Positions 35,960 to 44,509 of a stretch of 64,000 nt of DNA are shown one piece after another. Location: the NCBI RefSeq assembly GCF_947497555.1, contig NZ_CANMGY010000009.1, positions 31,182-95,181 of the forward strand. Direction: 5' to 3'. A program made the translations under genes and the position numbers. Under the pieces are notes generated by a model that saw only the letters and a program-made list of their open reading frames with translations, did not search any database and was not told where the DNA came from. The stretch is from an uncultured Umboniibacter sp. (GTDB taxonomy: Bacteria; Pseudomonadota; Gammaproteobacteria; Pseudomonadales; DSM-25080). Each line of letters opens with the position of its first letter. Positions within the stretch are counted from its first letter, which is position 1.

Positions 35960-37095
35960 TGGCGGATAGCTCCTCTCAGGAGAAAACCGAACAGGCTACC
36001 CCAAAACGTCTGAATAAACTCCGCGATGATGGCCAAGTCGCCCGCGCGAAGGAGCTCGTGACCGCTTCCATACTTGTCGTAGCCATTATTACCCTTTATG
36101 TCTCAGCCGCCCAATTCAGTGATGGCGTACTCATGCTGTTCGAACGTTCGTTTTCATTTGGCGTTGCCACCCTTGCGGATCCCACGGTTTCCATAACACT
36201 TATTGGTGCGGCACTTGGACAAGTCATTTATCTATTCATCCCTCTGACCCTTGGGATAATCGTGACGACAATACTCACCAATCTAATCATTGGCGGTTGG
36301 CTTTTCTCAATAAAACCCATCACTCCTCAATTTAGCCGTTTAAGTCCACTAAAGGGGCTTAAACGCATGTTCTCTAAGGCGACATTAGTCGAACTGCTAA
36401 AATCACTCATTAAAGTGGGGATTATTTTCGGGATATTGTTTCTCTTCCTAAAGGGAAATTTAGTGAACTTAATCGGCCTACAGGGGATGTCAATTCGATC
36501 CGGCTCCTACCATGTATTTTCGATTCTGTTACAGGGCACACTTTTAATCGGCAGTGCGCTAGTTGTCTTTGGTATGTTGGATATTCCCTACCAGCTTTGG
36601 AAGCACAAAAAAGACAATAAGATGACCAAGCAGGAGGTAAAAGAGGAACATAAAAGCTCCGAGGGTAAACCAGAAGTGAAACGTAAGATTCGTGAGCTAC
36701 AACAGGCGCAGGCGAAAAGTCGTGTGGATGTGGCGCTACCCAACGCCGATATCGTGATTGCTAACCCCACTCACTATGCGGTGGCGCTGCGATATGACAT
36801 TAATAACGATGCGGCCCCTGTCCTGCTTGCAAAGGGTGTTGATGAAGTCGCAATACATATGCAACAGCTGGCGAAGAGCTACCGAATTGAGGTACTTCAT
36901 GCCCCGCCTCTATGCCGAGCTGTTTACTTTAACTGTGAGGTAAACCAGTTAGTTACCGAGGAACTCTACTATCCTCTAGCTCAGGCTTTGAGTTACGTTG
37001 CACAAATAAACGACTTCAAGGCAGGAAAGCGCAGTCGTCCTGAACCACCAGCTCACTACGACCTGCCTGAAAATCTGCGACGCAAAGGGATGTAA
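35959..37095 (+). CDS. flhB: Flagellar export switch protein FlhB
   Basis: 378 aa. It has four membrane helices and a cytoplasmic domain with the autocleavage site NPTH at residues 269-272, the same numbering as the Salmonella protein. EKTEQATPKRL near the N terminus is also diagnostic. It switches export from rod/hook to filament substrates together with FliK. Confidence 0.97.
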   Translation: MADSSSQEKTEQATPKRLNKLRDDGQVARAKELVTASILVVAIITLYVSAAQFSDGVLMLFERSFSFGVATLADPTVSITLIGAALGQVIYLFIPLTLGIIVTTILTNLIIGGWLFSIKPITPQFSRLSPLKGLKRMFSKATLVELLKSLIKVGIIFGILFLFLKGNLVNLIGLQGMSIRSGSYHVFSILLQGTLLIGSALVVFGMLDIPYQLWKHKKDNKMTKQEVKEEHKSSEGKPEVKRKIRELQQAQAKSRVDVALPNADIVIANPTHYAVALRYDINNDAAPVLLAKGVDEVAIHMQQLAKSYRIEVLHAPPLCRAVYFNCEVNQLVTEELYYPLAQALSYVAQINDFKAGKRSRPEPPAHYDLPENLRRKGM

Positions 37096-39180
37096 ATGGA
37101 ATCGATATTTAATCAACTCAGAAAAATAGATTTAGGGCTGCTTGCTATCCCACTAGTTTTGCTGGCGATTATCGCAATGATTGTGCTGCCGTTGCCGCCA
37201 ATCTTACTGGATATCTTCTTTACTTTTAATATTGTTTTGGCGATTACCATTCTGTTGGTATCAACCTCTGTGAAGCGCCCACTCGATTTTAGTATGTTCC
37301 CAACAATTTTGCTCATCGCAACCTTACTTCGACTCACCCTAAACGTTGCCTCTACTCGCGTTGTTTTGCTCAATGGGCACCTAGGTTCGGATGCTGCCGG
37401 CAAGGTAATTCAATCCTTCGGTGAGGTCGTTATCGCAGGGAACTACGTGGTAGGTCTCGTTATTTTCATCATCCTGATGATTATTAATTTCGTCGTTATC
37501 ACCAAAGGTGGCGAGCGTATTTCTGAGGTGGGTGCACGCTTTACTTTGGATGCGATGCCGGGCAAACAAATGGCCATCGATGCCGATCTCAACGCAGGAA
37601 TTATTGACCAACAAAGTGCTCGGGAAAGGCGAAAGGAGATTGCGTCTGAGGCCGACTTCTATGGCTCTATGGATGGCGCATCAAAGTTCGTTAGAGGGGA
37701 CGCTGTGGCTGGCCTCCTTATCCTAGCCATCAATATAATCGGCGGCATTAGTATTGGTGTGTTTGAGTATGACATGAGCGGTGGAGATGCCTTCAAGACC
37801 TACGTTTTACTTACCATTGGTGACGGCCTAGTAGCCCAGATTCCTTCGTTGCTCTTGGCGACGTCTGCAGCCATTATTGTGACTCGAGTGGGAGACGATG
37901 ACCGAGAAATGAGCGAGAGCGTTGGTCGACAACTCCTCGCAAAGCCCAAGACGCTTTTCATCGTCGCCGGCATTATGGCTACCATGGGTAGTGTCCCCGG
38001 TATGCCTCACCTCGCTTTCTTCACCTTCGCTTTGGTAGTCGGTTTTACCGGCTGGCAACTGAGTAAGCTAGAGCAACGAGATTCCGACGAACTGCTTGAA
38101 GCCGCGACTGCTGAGCAGCATTCAGAAAACGATATTTTAGACTGGAGTATTGTTACGGAAGTACAGGTGCTCCGTATCGAACTTGGCTATCGTCTAGTAC
38201 CGCTCGTCAACCCCGATCAAGGCGCCCCCCTACTCAAGCGTTTGAAAGGGGTGAGAAAGAGCCTCTCAGACCAGGTCGGATTTCTTATTCCAGAGGTCTC
38301 GATAAGTGACAACTTAGGCCTCAAACCAAATGAATACAAAATTTACGTAAACGGAGAGCGACGCGAAGGCGGTGCCCTCGAGATTGACCAACTCATGGCG
38401 ATCCCCGGAGCGAATATTCTTGGCGAAATCGACGGCCAGCTAACGGAAGACCCCGCTTATCAACTCCCAGCGTACTGGATCACCGAGGAACAGCGAACCG
38501 ATGCCATTAATCTTGGCTATCAGGTTGTTGAAGACGCCACGATCATTTCTACCCACGTTGCTAAAATCATTAAAAGCCACCTTGCAGACATTTTCCACCA
38601 TGAGGATGTAGTCGCCCTAAATGAAAGGCTGCAACAGATTAGCCCAAGCTTAGCGGACGCCCTTGCGGAGAAGGTGCCGTTTTCGGATCAACTTCAGATT
38701 TTTAAAAACCTGCTCTCGCAGCAATTACCGATCAAAGATTTACGTCGCATTGCGACCACGCTTATTCAGTTTAGCGATAAGGCCAAGGAGCCATCCCTGG
38801 TAGCCGCTGAAGTCCGAGTTGCACTACGAAATACGATTATCGAATTAGTCAATGGAGAGAAATCCTCGATTGATGCCTTTACACTGAGCGCCGCGCTGGA
38901 GGGCCTGCTCAATGAGGCCCTCCAGCAGGCCAGACGAGAGGGACAACCTCTGGATGACTTCACGATTGATAGTAATCTTGTCACTCAGTTCCAACAGAAT
39001 CTGCCGCTTATTAAGCAACAGATGCGTGAGGCAGGTCTACCTCCAGTGCTACTCGTTCCGGCAAATTTGAGAGGCCTGATCGCCCGCTATGCGTCAATTT
39101 TCTCTCAGGGCCTCGTGGTATTAAGTTATCGCGAAATTCCAGAGACTCTTCACATTAATATCGTCGGAAACTTGGGGTAG
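37096..39180 (+). CDS. flhA: Flagellar export gate protein FlhA
   Basis: 694 aa. The N-terminal half is multi-pass membrane, containing FPTILLIATLLRLTLNVAST and FTLDAMPGKQMAIDADLNAG, the FHIPEP-family signature. The C-terminal cytoplasmic domain docks chaperone-substrate complexes. It starts at the base after the flhB stop codon. The absence of flhF/flhG after it differs from polar-type clusters. Confidence 0.97.
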   Translation: MESIFNQLRKIDLGLLAIPLVLLAIIAMIVLPLPPILLDIFFTFNIVLAITILLVSTSVKRPLDFSMFPTILLIATLLRLTLNVASTRVVLLNGHLGSDAAGKVIQSFGEVVIAGNYVVGLVIFIILMIINFVVITKGGERISEVGARFTLDAMPGKQMAIDADLNAGIIDQQSARERRKEIASEADFYGSMDGASKFVRGDAVAGLLILAINIIGGISIGVFEYDMSGGDAFKTYVLLTIGDGLVAQIPSLLLATSAAIIVTRVGDDDREMSESVGRQLLAKPKTLFIVAGIMATMGSVPGMPHLAFFTFALVVGFTGWQLSKLEQRDSDELLEAATAEQHSENDILDWSIVTEVQVLRIELGYRLVPLVNPDQGAPLLKRLKGVRKSLSDQVGFLIPEVSISDNLGLKPNEYKIYVNGERREGGALEIDQLMAIPGANILGEIDGQLTEDPAYQLPAYWITEEQRTDAINLGYQVVEDATIISTHVAKIIKSHLADIFHHEDVVALNERLQQISPSLADALAEKVPFSDQLQIFKNLLSQQLPIKDLRRIATTLIQFSDKAKEPSLVAAEVRVALRNTIIELVNGEKSSIDAFTLSAALEGLLNEALQQARREGQPLDDFTIDSNLVTQFQQNLPLIKQQMREAGLPPVLLVPANLRGLIARYASIFSQGLVVLSYREIPETLHINIVGNLG

Positions 39181-39184
39181 ATCA

Positions 39185-40903
39185 ATGACCAGTCATTCAG
39201 CCGTCCTACAGCAAATCAATCAGGCTTTAGATAGTCACAATCTAGCTAAAGCGCTCGAGTTGAGTCAATTATTACCCGCATGCTTCGAACAGCACTTAAT
39301 GCAAAATACGATTGCGATGAAACTTAAGGATCGTGATCTATTTGATCATTCTATGGCAAAGATGATCCAAACCGCTGAATCATTAACCGAAAAAGACAGA
39401 TGTTTCGTAGCCATGGCGGACTTCAACCGGGCAGTGGGCAACTCGATGAAAGCCCTAGACTATTATGCGAAGGCATTTCGTATTGACCCTACGAATCAAC
39501 AGCGAAACCTCGAATATCTAGACTATGCGCTGAAGCAACTTCACGCTACGGACTTCACACTAAAGCTTTCAACTCAGCTCGTTAATGACGCAGATTGGGC
39601 CGCTAAAGCCCTTCATAAGCTCATTAGTTTTGCTTATCGGTTCAACAATAAAACTGATCTCGAAACCTACTTTCAGCTTATAAAGGAGCGGAATATTCTG
39701 TTTTCAGGCTCTAGCCGAGTGGAGATTATCGAAGTCTATATTCGAGCTCAGTTATCCGAGCAAGCGGCCTTCCTTCGTTCGCAATATGCCGCTTCACTGA
39801 ATTCTCTTGAGCTCACTATCCTCGACTGCCAATCGGCGGTAGCAAGCCGGGACTTTGCGCAGGCTATTGCATTAATTGATCAGCTAGATATCCAGGTACT
39901 TAACAGGATTCCTTACCTCCAGTATGTGCGGGGTAATGCCATGATTTCCATGAAGCAGCATGAACAAGGGTTTCACGAGCTAATTCGCGCCAGCCAGGCC
40001 CATCGCGCGAACATTAACGGCATGATCAAGCGCGGCGAAACTCCCTGTCGCAATCTAATTGCGGACGTTGATCAGCACTTTGACAACCGAAGCGATGCGG
40101 TAGAGTCGACTCTTCCTCCGGACCAACTAACCGGTCCGTCTCCCATATTTATGGTCGGCTTCCCGCGCTCTGGCACCACTCTCTTGGAGCGAATGATCGA
40201 TACACACCCCGAATTAACTACGATTAATGAAAAACCGATGATTGATGATGTTCGATCATTTATGGAGCAGCAGCTAGGGCTTAAGTATCCAGAATCACTA
40301 CCATCCTTAACGGTCGATCAAGTAAATCTGCTGCGATCTCGATATTGGGAAACTCTCCATAAAATGTCGGCAATCCCCAATGGAGTGCAGCCCGTAGATA
40401 AGCATCCCTGGGCAATTAACCAACTACCGCTGATTGCCTCAGTCTTCCCCGATGCCAAAGTCATTGTCTGTCTTCGGCACCCCATGGATTGCGTTTACAG
40501 CTGTTTTCGCCAGAACTTCATCTCGTCATTTGAAAACAATCAAATCATCACCATCAATGAGTGTGCGAAGCGCTATGTTGAAGTGATGGACTTCTACGAT
40601 GAATTAAAGCCCTTTTATCCATTCGAGCTGCTTGAAGTTGCCTACGAGCATGTCGTAAGCGAATCAGAAGCACAAATATCGAAGCTTTTCGAGTTCCTCG
40701 CGGTGCCCTATGATTCCGGTTTCAAGCACTTTAATGAGCATGCCAAGCAATCTGCGGTAACCTCCGCTTCGCTCTACCAAGTCACACAACCACTCTATAC
40801 CTCGGCGATCCACTCGTGGAGCCCTATTCGCCAACAATTACAGGAGCCGCTGGGTATTCTTGCCCGGAGAATCGAAATATTTTCAAAAATAATTAACTTA
40901 TAA
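39185..40903 (+). CDS. TPR-containing sulfotransferase, candidate flagellin-modifying enzyme
   Basis: 572 aa. Residues about 1-290 are helical with TPR-like units (for example FNRAVGNSMKALDYYAKAFR at about 80-99). The C-terminal domain has the PAPS 5'-phosphosulfate loop GFPRSGTTLLERM (325-337) and the 3'-phosphate motif CLRHPMDCVYSCFRQNF (429-445), both intact. No signal peptide, so cytosolic. It begins 4 nt after flhA and ends 70 nt before flagellin, so it is very likely in the export-gate operon. Transfer of sulfate to flagellin or to a flagellin-linked glycan is inferred from this position; the acceptor is unknown. Confidence 0.87.
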   Translation: MTSHSAVLQQINQALDSHNLAKALELSQLLPACFEQHLMQNTIAMKLKDRDLFDHSMAKMIQTAESLTEKDRCFVAMADFNRAVGNSMKALDYYAKAFRIDPTNQQRNLEYLDYALKQLHATDFTLKLSTQLVNDADWAAKALHKLISFAYRFNNKTDLETYFQLIKERNILFSGSSRVEIIEVYIRAQLSEQAAFLRSQYAASLNSLELTILDCQSAVASRDFAQAIALIDQLDIQVLNRIPYLQYVRGNAMISMKQHEQGFHELIRASQAHRANINGMIKRGETPCRNLIADVDQHFDNRSDAVESTLPPDQLTGPSPIFMVGFPRSGTTLLERMIDTHPELTTINEKPMIDDVRSFMEQQLGLKYPESLPSLTVDQVNLLRSRYWETLHKMSAIPNGVQPVDKHPWAINQLPLIASVFPDAKVIVCLRHPMDCVYSCFRQNFISSFENNQIITINECAKRYVEVMDFYDELKPFYPFELLEVAYEHVVSESEAQISKLFEFLAVPYDSGFKHFNEHAKQSAVTSASLYQVTQPLYTSAIHSWSPIRQQLQEPLGILARRIEIFSKIINL

Positions 40904-40919
40904 AAAAAGTGGCCGTTTT
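40893..40919 (+). promoter_or_regulatory. Tentative sigma-28 promoter of fliC
   Basis: TTAACTTA (40893-40900), 11-nt spacer, GCCGTTTT (40912-40919). It matches TAAAGTTT-N11-GCCGATAA in about 10 of 16 positions, with the GCCG core conserved. No sigma-54 site is present here, and flagellin genes are commonly FliA-dependent. Weak by sequence alone. Confidence 0.35.
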
Positions 40920-40973
40920 ACCCCAGTAGAGCCAATCAAATGACTCCTACTTAAACACAACGAGGGTAAGACT

Positions 40974-42176
40974 ATGTCTCTTTCACTGCACACAAACTTT
41001 GCTTCACTGCTTACTCAGAATACGGTTGCTAAGAGCAACAATATGATGACTCAAACTATGCAACGCCTCTCAACAGGCTTTCGTATTAACTCTGCCGCGG
41101 ATGACGCTGCTGGGTTACAGATTGCCAATCGATTAGAGTCACAGGCTCGAGGTCTTTCAGTTGCTCAGCGAAATTCTCAAGACGCTGTATCTCTCCTGCA
41201 AACCGCCGAGGGCGCGCTGAACGAGTTGAATGATATTGGTCTTCGCATGAAGGACTTGGCGACGCAGTCTGCTAACGGCACCAATAGCCAAGCGGAACGC
41301 GATGCGATGGATGAAGAATTTCAGGATCTCGCATCTGAATTCGAAGCGATTACAAAAAATACCGCTTACGGTGGTGCGAAGATTTTCGACGATGGCGGTA
41401 ATGCCTTCTTCGACAATGCCTCGAACCCACTTCAGATACAGGTCGGTACGTCTGGTAGTTCGGCTGATCAGCTTACCGCTGATTTTAGTAGCAATGTGGA
41501 CGCACTTAAATCGGTCTATAGCAGCTCTGCAGGTAACAAAGTGGTTTCGACTGCTGCGGTTACAGTAGATATCGATGGTTCAGGAACAGGAACCGCTACG
41601 ACCACTATTGCGGCTTATAGTGATATTACGGACCGTATCCGTAGTGAGGATAACGGCACAACCATCGAATATAGATCAGCCTCGGGCGACTGGGTTGACG
41701 TCAGTACCGCATTCTCTGGCACAGATGGAACTCAATTCGGTGTCGTGGGTGGCGACGTTGAGTACAACGCCACGAATGGCGAATGGGGTGCCGGTAACAC
41801 GGCCGAAGTGACAGCGCTAGGGGCAGTAGGCACTGGTGTTTGGACTGGTTCAGGGGCGTTAGTCTCGGGTGACGCTGGCAAGATTAGCGACTTGACCTCT
41901 GCTCGTGGTGCGATTGACACCATGTCTACGGTACTCGAAACGGTCAGCTCATTTCAGTCAGATATCGGTTCAAAGATCAATCGTCTGGGCTACACCATGT
42001 CTAACTTGGCTAACCAGGAAACTAATATCGAAACCTCTAGAGGACGCATCATGGATGCCGACTTCGCTAAAGAGTCCGCCAACCTAACCAAGTATCAGCT
42101 ATTGATGCAAGCAGGCACATCTATGCTTGGTCAGACTGGGCAAAGCTCTCAGTTGGCATTATCACTTCTACGATAA
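40974..42176 (+). CDS. fliC: Flagellin (lateral-type)
   Basis: 400 aa filament subunit. Conserved D0/D1 ends are clear: MSLSLHTNFASLLTQNTVAK and RLSTGFRINSAADDAAGLQI at the N terminus, DADFAKESANLTKYQLLMQA and the terminal SLLR at the C terminus. The start resembles lateral flagellins (S-HTNYASLVTQ type) more than polar ones. The variable middle (about 150-310) is rich in Ser, Thr, Gly and Tyr, possible sites for surface modification. A single flagellin gene is present. It has its own terminator. Confidence 0.95.
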   Translation: MSLSLHTNFASLLTQNTVAKSNNMMTQTMQRLSTGFRINSAADDAAGLQIANRLESQARGLSVAQRNSQDAVSLLQTAEGALNELNDIGLRMKDLATQSANGTNSQAERDAMDEEFQDLASEFEAITKNTAYGGAKIFDDGGNAFFDNASNPLQIQVGTSGSSADQLTADFSSNVDALKSVYSSSAGNKVVSTAAVTVDIDGSGTGTATTTIAAYSDITDRIRSEDNGTTIEYRSASGDWVDVSTAFSGTDGTQFGVVGGDVEYNATNGEWGAGNTAEVTALGAVGTGVWTGSGALVSGDAGKISDLTSARGAIDTMSTVLETVSSFQSDIGSKINRLGYTMSNLANQETNIETSRGRIMDADFAKESANLTKYQLLMQAGTSMLGQTGQSSQLALSLLR

Positions 42177-42198
42177 TTCAGTCGCTTGATCCTCCTCG

Positions 42199-42227
42199 AA
42201 AGCCCCTTACTCCGTAGGGGGCTTTTT
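42199..42227 (+). terminator. Intrinsic terminator of fliC
   Basis: Stem AAAGCCCCTTAC / GTAGGGGGCTTT with a 3-nt loop, followed by a T-run. It separates flagellin transcription from the fliD operon. Confidence 0.88.
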
Positions 42228-42335
42228 CCGTAAGCGGAAGCAAAATAGAGGAATAATTCTTCCGCATTTTTGATCGACAAGGCAACGGTTAAAGGAAAAT
42301 GCTCCTTAAGCCCCGATCTCTCCTCAACTTTCATG

Positions 42336-42354
42336 ATTGGCACACTAATTGCTT
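42336..42354 (+). promoter_or_regulatory. Sigma-54 promoter of the fliD-motB operon
   Basis: TTGGCACACTAATTGCT has GG at 42339-42340 and GC at 42351-42352, exactly 10 nt apart, an excellent -24/-12 match. The start would be near 42363, only about 12 nt before fliD, with GGAGG in between. Because fliA is in this operon, the site would place sigma-28 under sigma-54 control. Confidence 0.88.
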
Positions 42355-42374
42355 TTGATTCATCGGAGGTTACT

Positions 42375-43793
42375 ATGTTTAATACAGTAGACGCTGCTGC
42401 GCTTGCAGCACAATTTGCGACCCTTGAGGTTTCAGCTTCTAGGGAGCGGTATAACGAAAGGACTGACCGTATCGATGACCAGCGGGTGGGTTTGGGCTCA
42501 CTTAAAACCGCTCTGTCTAGCTTTGAATCAAGTCTCGCCGCTATCCGTGACGATAGTTCCCCTCTACTGAGTAGCTCTGCGATTATCTCCAATCCAAGCT
42601 TCTTCGAGGTAGAGGTAGGTGAAAATGCCCTCGAAACAAGCTATGAAATTTTCTCCCAACAACTTGCTCAACGTCATACCATCGCTAATACCACGACCGC
42701 CGTTGACGGCGCTGGCAACTCCATATCTGGAAGCTCGCTGCTGCCCGAGTTTGGGATTATTTCAATTGCTTTAAATGATGCCAATGGTAGCTCAAGAACT
42801 GATATCGATGGCGCCCCAATCGACCCGTTAACCGTAGACCTAGCCTCGGACCTGCCGCCGTCTTCAACCCTTAAAGACCTGGTAGATTTTATCAATAGCA
42901 GCTCAGCTAATCCGGGCGTCACCTTAAGTTTGGTCAACTCGAACGGACAACTTTCATTAATGACGAGTAGTCAAATTTCGGGAGAGGATGCCAACCTCCT
43001 AAATAGCTTCACTGAGGATGGCCTAGACCCAGACCCCGCTGCTAATGACTGGCTTCAATCACTCTTCTCCATGAATAACAGTAGTCAGTTAGCTGCCCCC
43101 CAGAATGCCATCATGAAGCTTGGCAACGAACTCACTGGCCTGACGTTAGAGAGCGAAACTAACACCTTTGAAAATGTCTTTGATGACGTATCAATTACTC
43201 TAAAACAAGCCATGTCCAGCGGCGATGAGACCGTTGAGCTGGTTGTCGCGGCAGATAAATCTGCGACCCGAAGCAAGCTTAATAATATTGTCGAGAGCTA
43301 TAACTCGCTCATGGACAACTTTGACTTCCTACTAGCCTCTGGCGGCGAGGAATCAGAGCGTGGTTCACTCGCAGACTTTGCCGCAGTGAAATCAATGAAG
43401 CGACAAATCAGTAATCAGTTTCGCAGCGAGTACAGCGGCTCTACGCTGTTCAGTGTGGGCTTAGAAATTGACTCCACGGGAGAAATGCTGATCAACAGTA
43501 GTCGATTCGATCAAACCTATGAGCAAACGCCCGACATATTCGATGCCATACTTAAAGCTGACAACGGGCTTCTCGACCAAGTCGACGAGATTGTGAGCTC
43601 CTTCACCGGAATTACTGGCTCCGTTCAATCTAAGCTTGACTACACTCAACAACAACTCGACCTCATTGATCAGAAGTTATTGAACTTGGATAACCAATAT
43701 GAGCGACAGTATCAACGTTATTTGCAGCAATTTACGAGTTTAAATGCGGTTATTGACCAGATGAATTCCACCTCCGGTTTATTCGCTTTCTAA
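42375..43793 (+). CDS. fliD: Flagellar filament cap protein FliD
   Basis: 472 aa, hook-associated protein 2. The N-terminal stretch is FNTVDAAALAAQFATLEVSA, with the hook-IN-like region ELVVAADKSATRSKLNNIVE and a C-terminal coiled coil (QKLLNLDNQYERQYQRYLQQ). The ATG at 42375 is chosen because GGAGG precedes it and it lies downstream of the sigma-54 promoter; the longer frame back to 42270 would overlap that promoter. Confidence 0.92.
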   Translation: MFNTVDAAALAAQFATLEVSASRERYNERTDRIDDQRVGLGSLKTALSSFESSLAAIRDDSSPLLSSSAIISNPSFFEVEVGENALETSYEIFSQQLAQRHTIANTTTAVDGAGNSISGSSLLPEFGIISIALNDANGSSRTDIDGAPIDPLTVDLASDLPPSSTLKDLVDFINSSSANPGVTLSLVNSNGQLSLMTSSQISGEDANLLNSFTEDGLDPDPAANDWLQSLFSMNNSSQLAAPQNAIMKLGNELTGLTLESETNTFENVFDDVSITLKQAMSSGDETVELVVAADKSATRSKLNNIVESYNSLMDNFDFLLASGGEESERGSLADFAAVKSMKRQISNQFRSEYSGSTLFSVGLEIDSTGEMLINSSRFDQTYEQTPDIFDAILKADNGLLDQVDEIVSSFTGITGSVQSKLDYTQQQLDLIDQKLLNLDNQYERQYQRYLQQFTSLNAVIDQMNSTSGLFAF

Positions 43794-43804
43794 GGAGAGG
43801 CATC

Positions 43805-44191
43805 ATGTTAGACACTCAGGGTTACCAGCACTATCAGGCCGTTAATGTGGATGCCCGAGCTGCCTCAGCCTCCCCCGAGGAGTTAATGGTGATGCTGATT
43901 GATGCGGTGTTAGATGAGCTACCAAAGATTGGTAAATTCATCGAAGAAAACTCCTTCGACCTGAAAGCTCAATCGGTGGACCGAGCGATGCGGATTATCG
44001 AAGGTCTTGAATCAGCTCTCAATGACGATGCCGATGCCACCCTTAGAAAGGATTTATCTGCACTCTATCAGTACAGCAGCCAACAGGTCTTTAAGGCTTC
44101 TATTGATAGCGATCTGAAAGCCCTCAAGGATGTAAAAGATATCCTGTCGGTGTTGAGAAGTGCATGGTTCGAGTTGGGCGCTAAACGATGA
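43805..44191 (+). CDS. fliS: Flagellin export chaperone FliS
   Basis: 128 aa, helical. It has the FliS pattern YQHYQAVNVDARAASASPEE and LMVMLIDAVLDELPKIG near the N terminus. It binds the C terminus of FliC to prevent early polymerisation. It overlaps the next gene by 4 nt (ATGA), equivalent in position to lafC. Confidence 0.93.
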   Translation: MLDTQGYQHYQAVNVDARAASASPEELMVMLIDAVLDELPKIGKFIEENSFDLKAQSVDRAMRIIEGLESALNDDADATLRKDLSALYQYSSQQVFKASIDSDLKALKDVKDILSVLRSAWFELGAKR

Positions 44192-44508
44192 AGATTAATA
44201 TCGACCCACAATCAATTAGAGCTCATCGGCAGCGCCTGCTTTCAGCCGCCACTAACGGTGACTGGCAAATGCTTCGCCAAGTTGATCTAGAGATTAGGAT
44301 TCTGTTGGCAGAACTCCGCCAACGACGATTCAAGTCAGACGAGATCTCTAGGGCATTAAAGTATCTTGAACGAGCTCACGAAACCGCAATGCTCCTAGCT
44401 AGGGAGCAACGTGATCTATTGCAGAAGTCGCTCGCTCAGAGCCATGATTTAAGCGGCAGAGCGCAGGCCTACGGCCAAGTCATTCGAGCCAACTTTGGAA
44501 CTAAGTAG
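44188..44508 (+). CDS. Small helical protein, FliT/LafD-like chaperone
   Basis: 106 aa, predicted helical and highly charged (EIRILLAELRQRRFKSDEIS). No diagnostic motif is visible. Its place between fliS and fliK corresponds to lafD of lateral systems and to fliT elsewhere, so a FliD chaperone role is likely but inferred from position. Confidence 0.65.
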   Translation: MKINIDPQSIRAHRQRLLSAATNGDWQMLRQVDLEIRILLAELRQRRFKSDEISRALKYLERAHETAMLLAREQRDLLQKSLAQSHDLSGRAQAYGQVIRANFGTK

Positions 44509-44509
44509 T

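Noticed and set aside
40904..40973. Sigma-54 promoter for fliC
   Set aside because: No GG-N10-GC pair occurs here; GGCC near 40911 lacks the GC at the right distance.
42270..42374. N-terminal extension of FliD
   Set aside because: The extension would cover the sigma-54 promoter; GGAGG before the ATG at 42375 decides the start.
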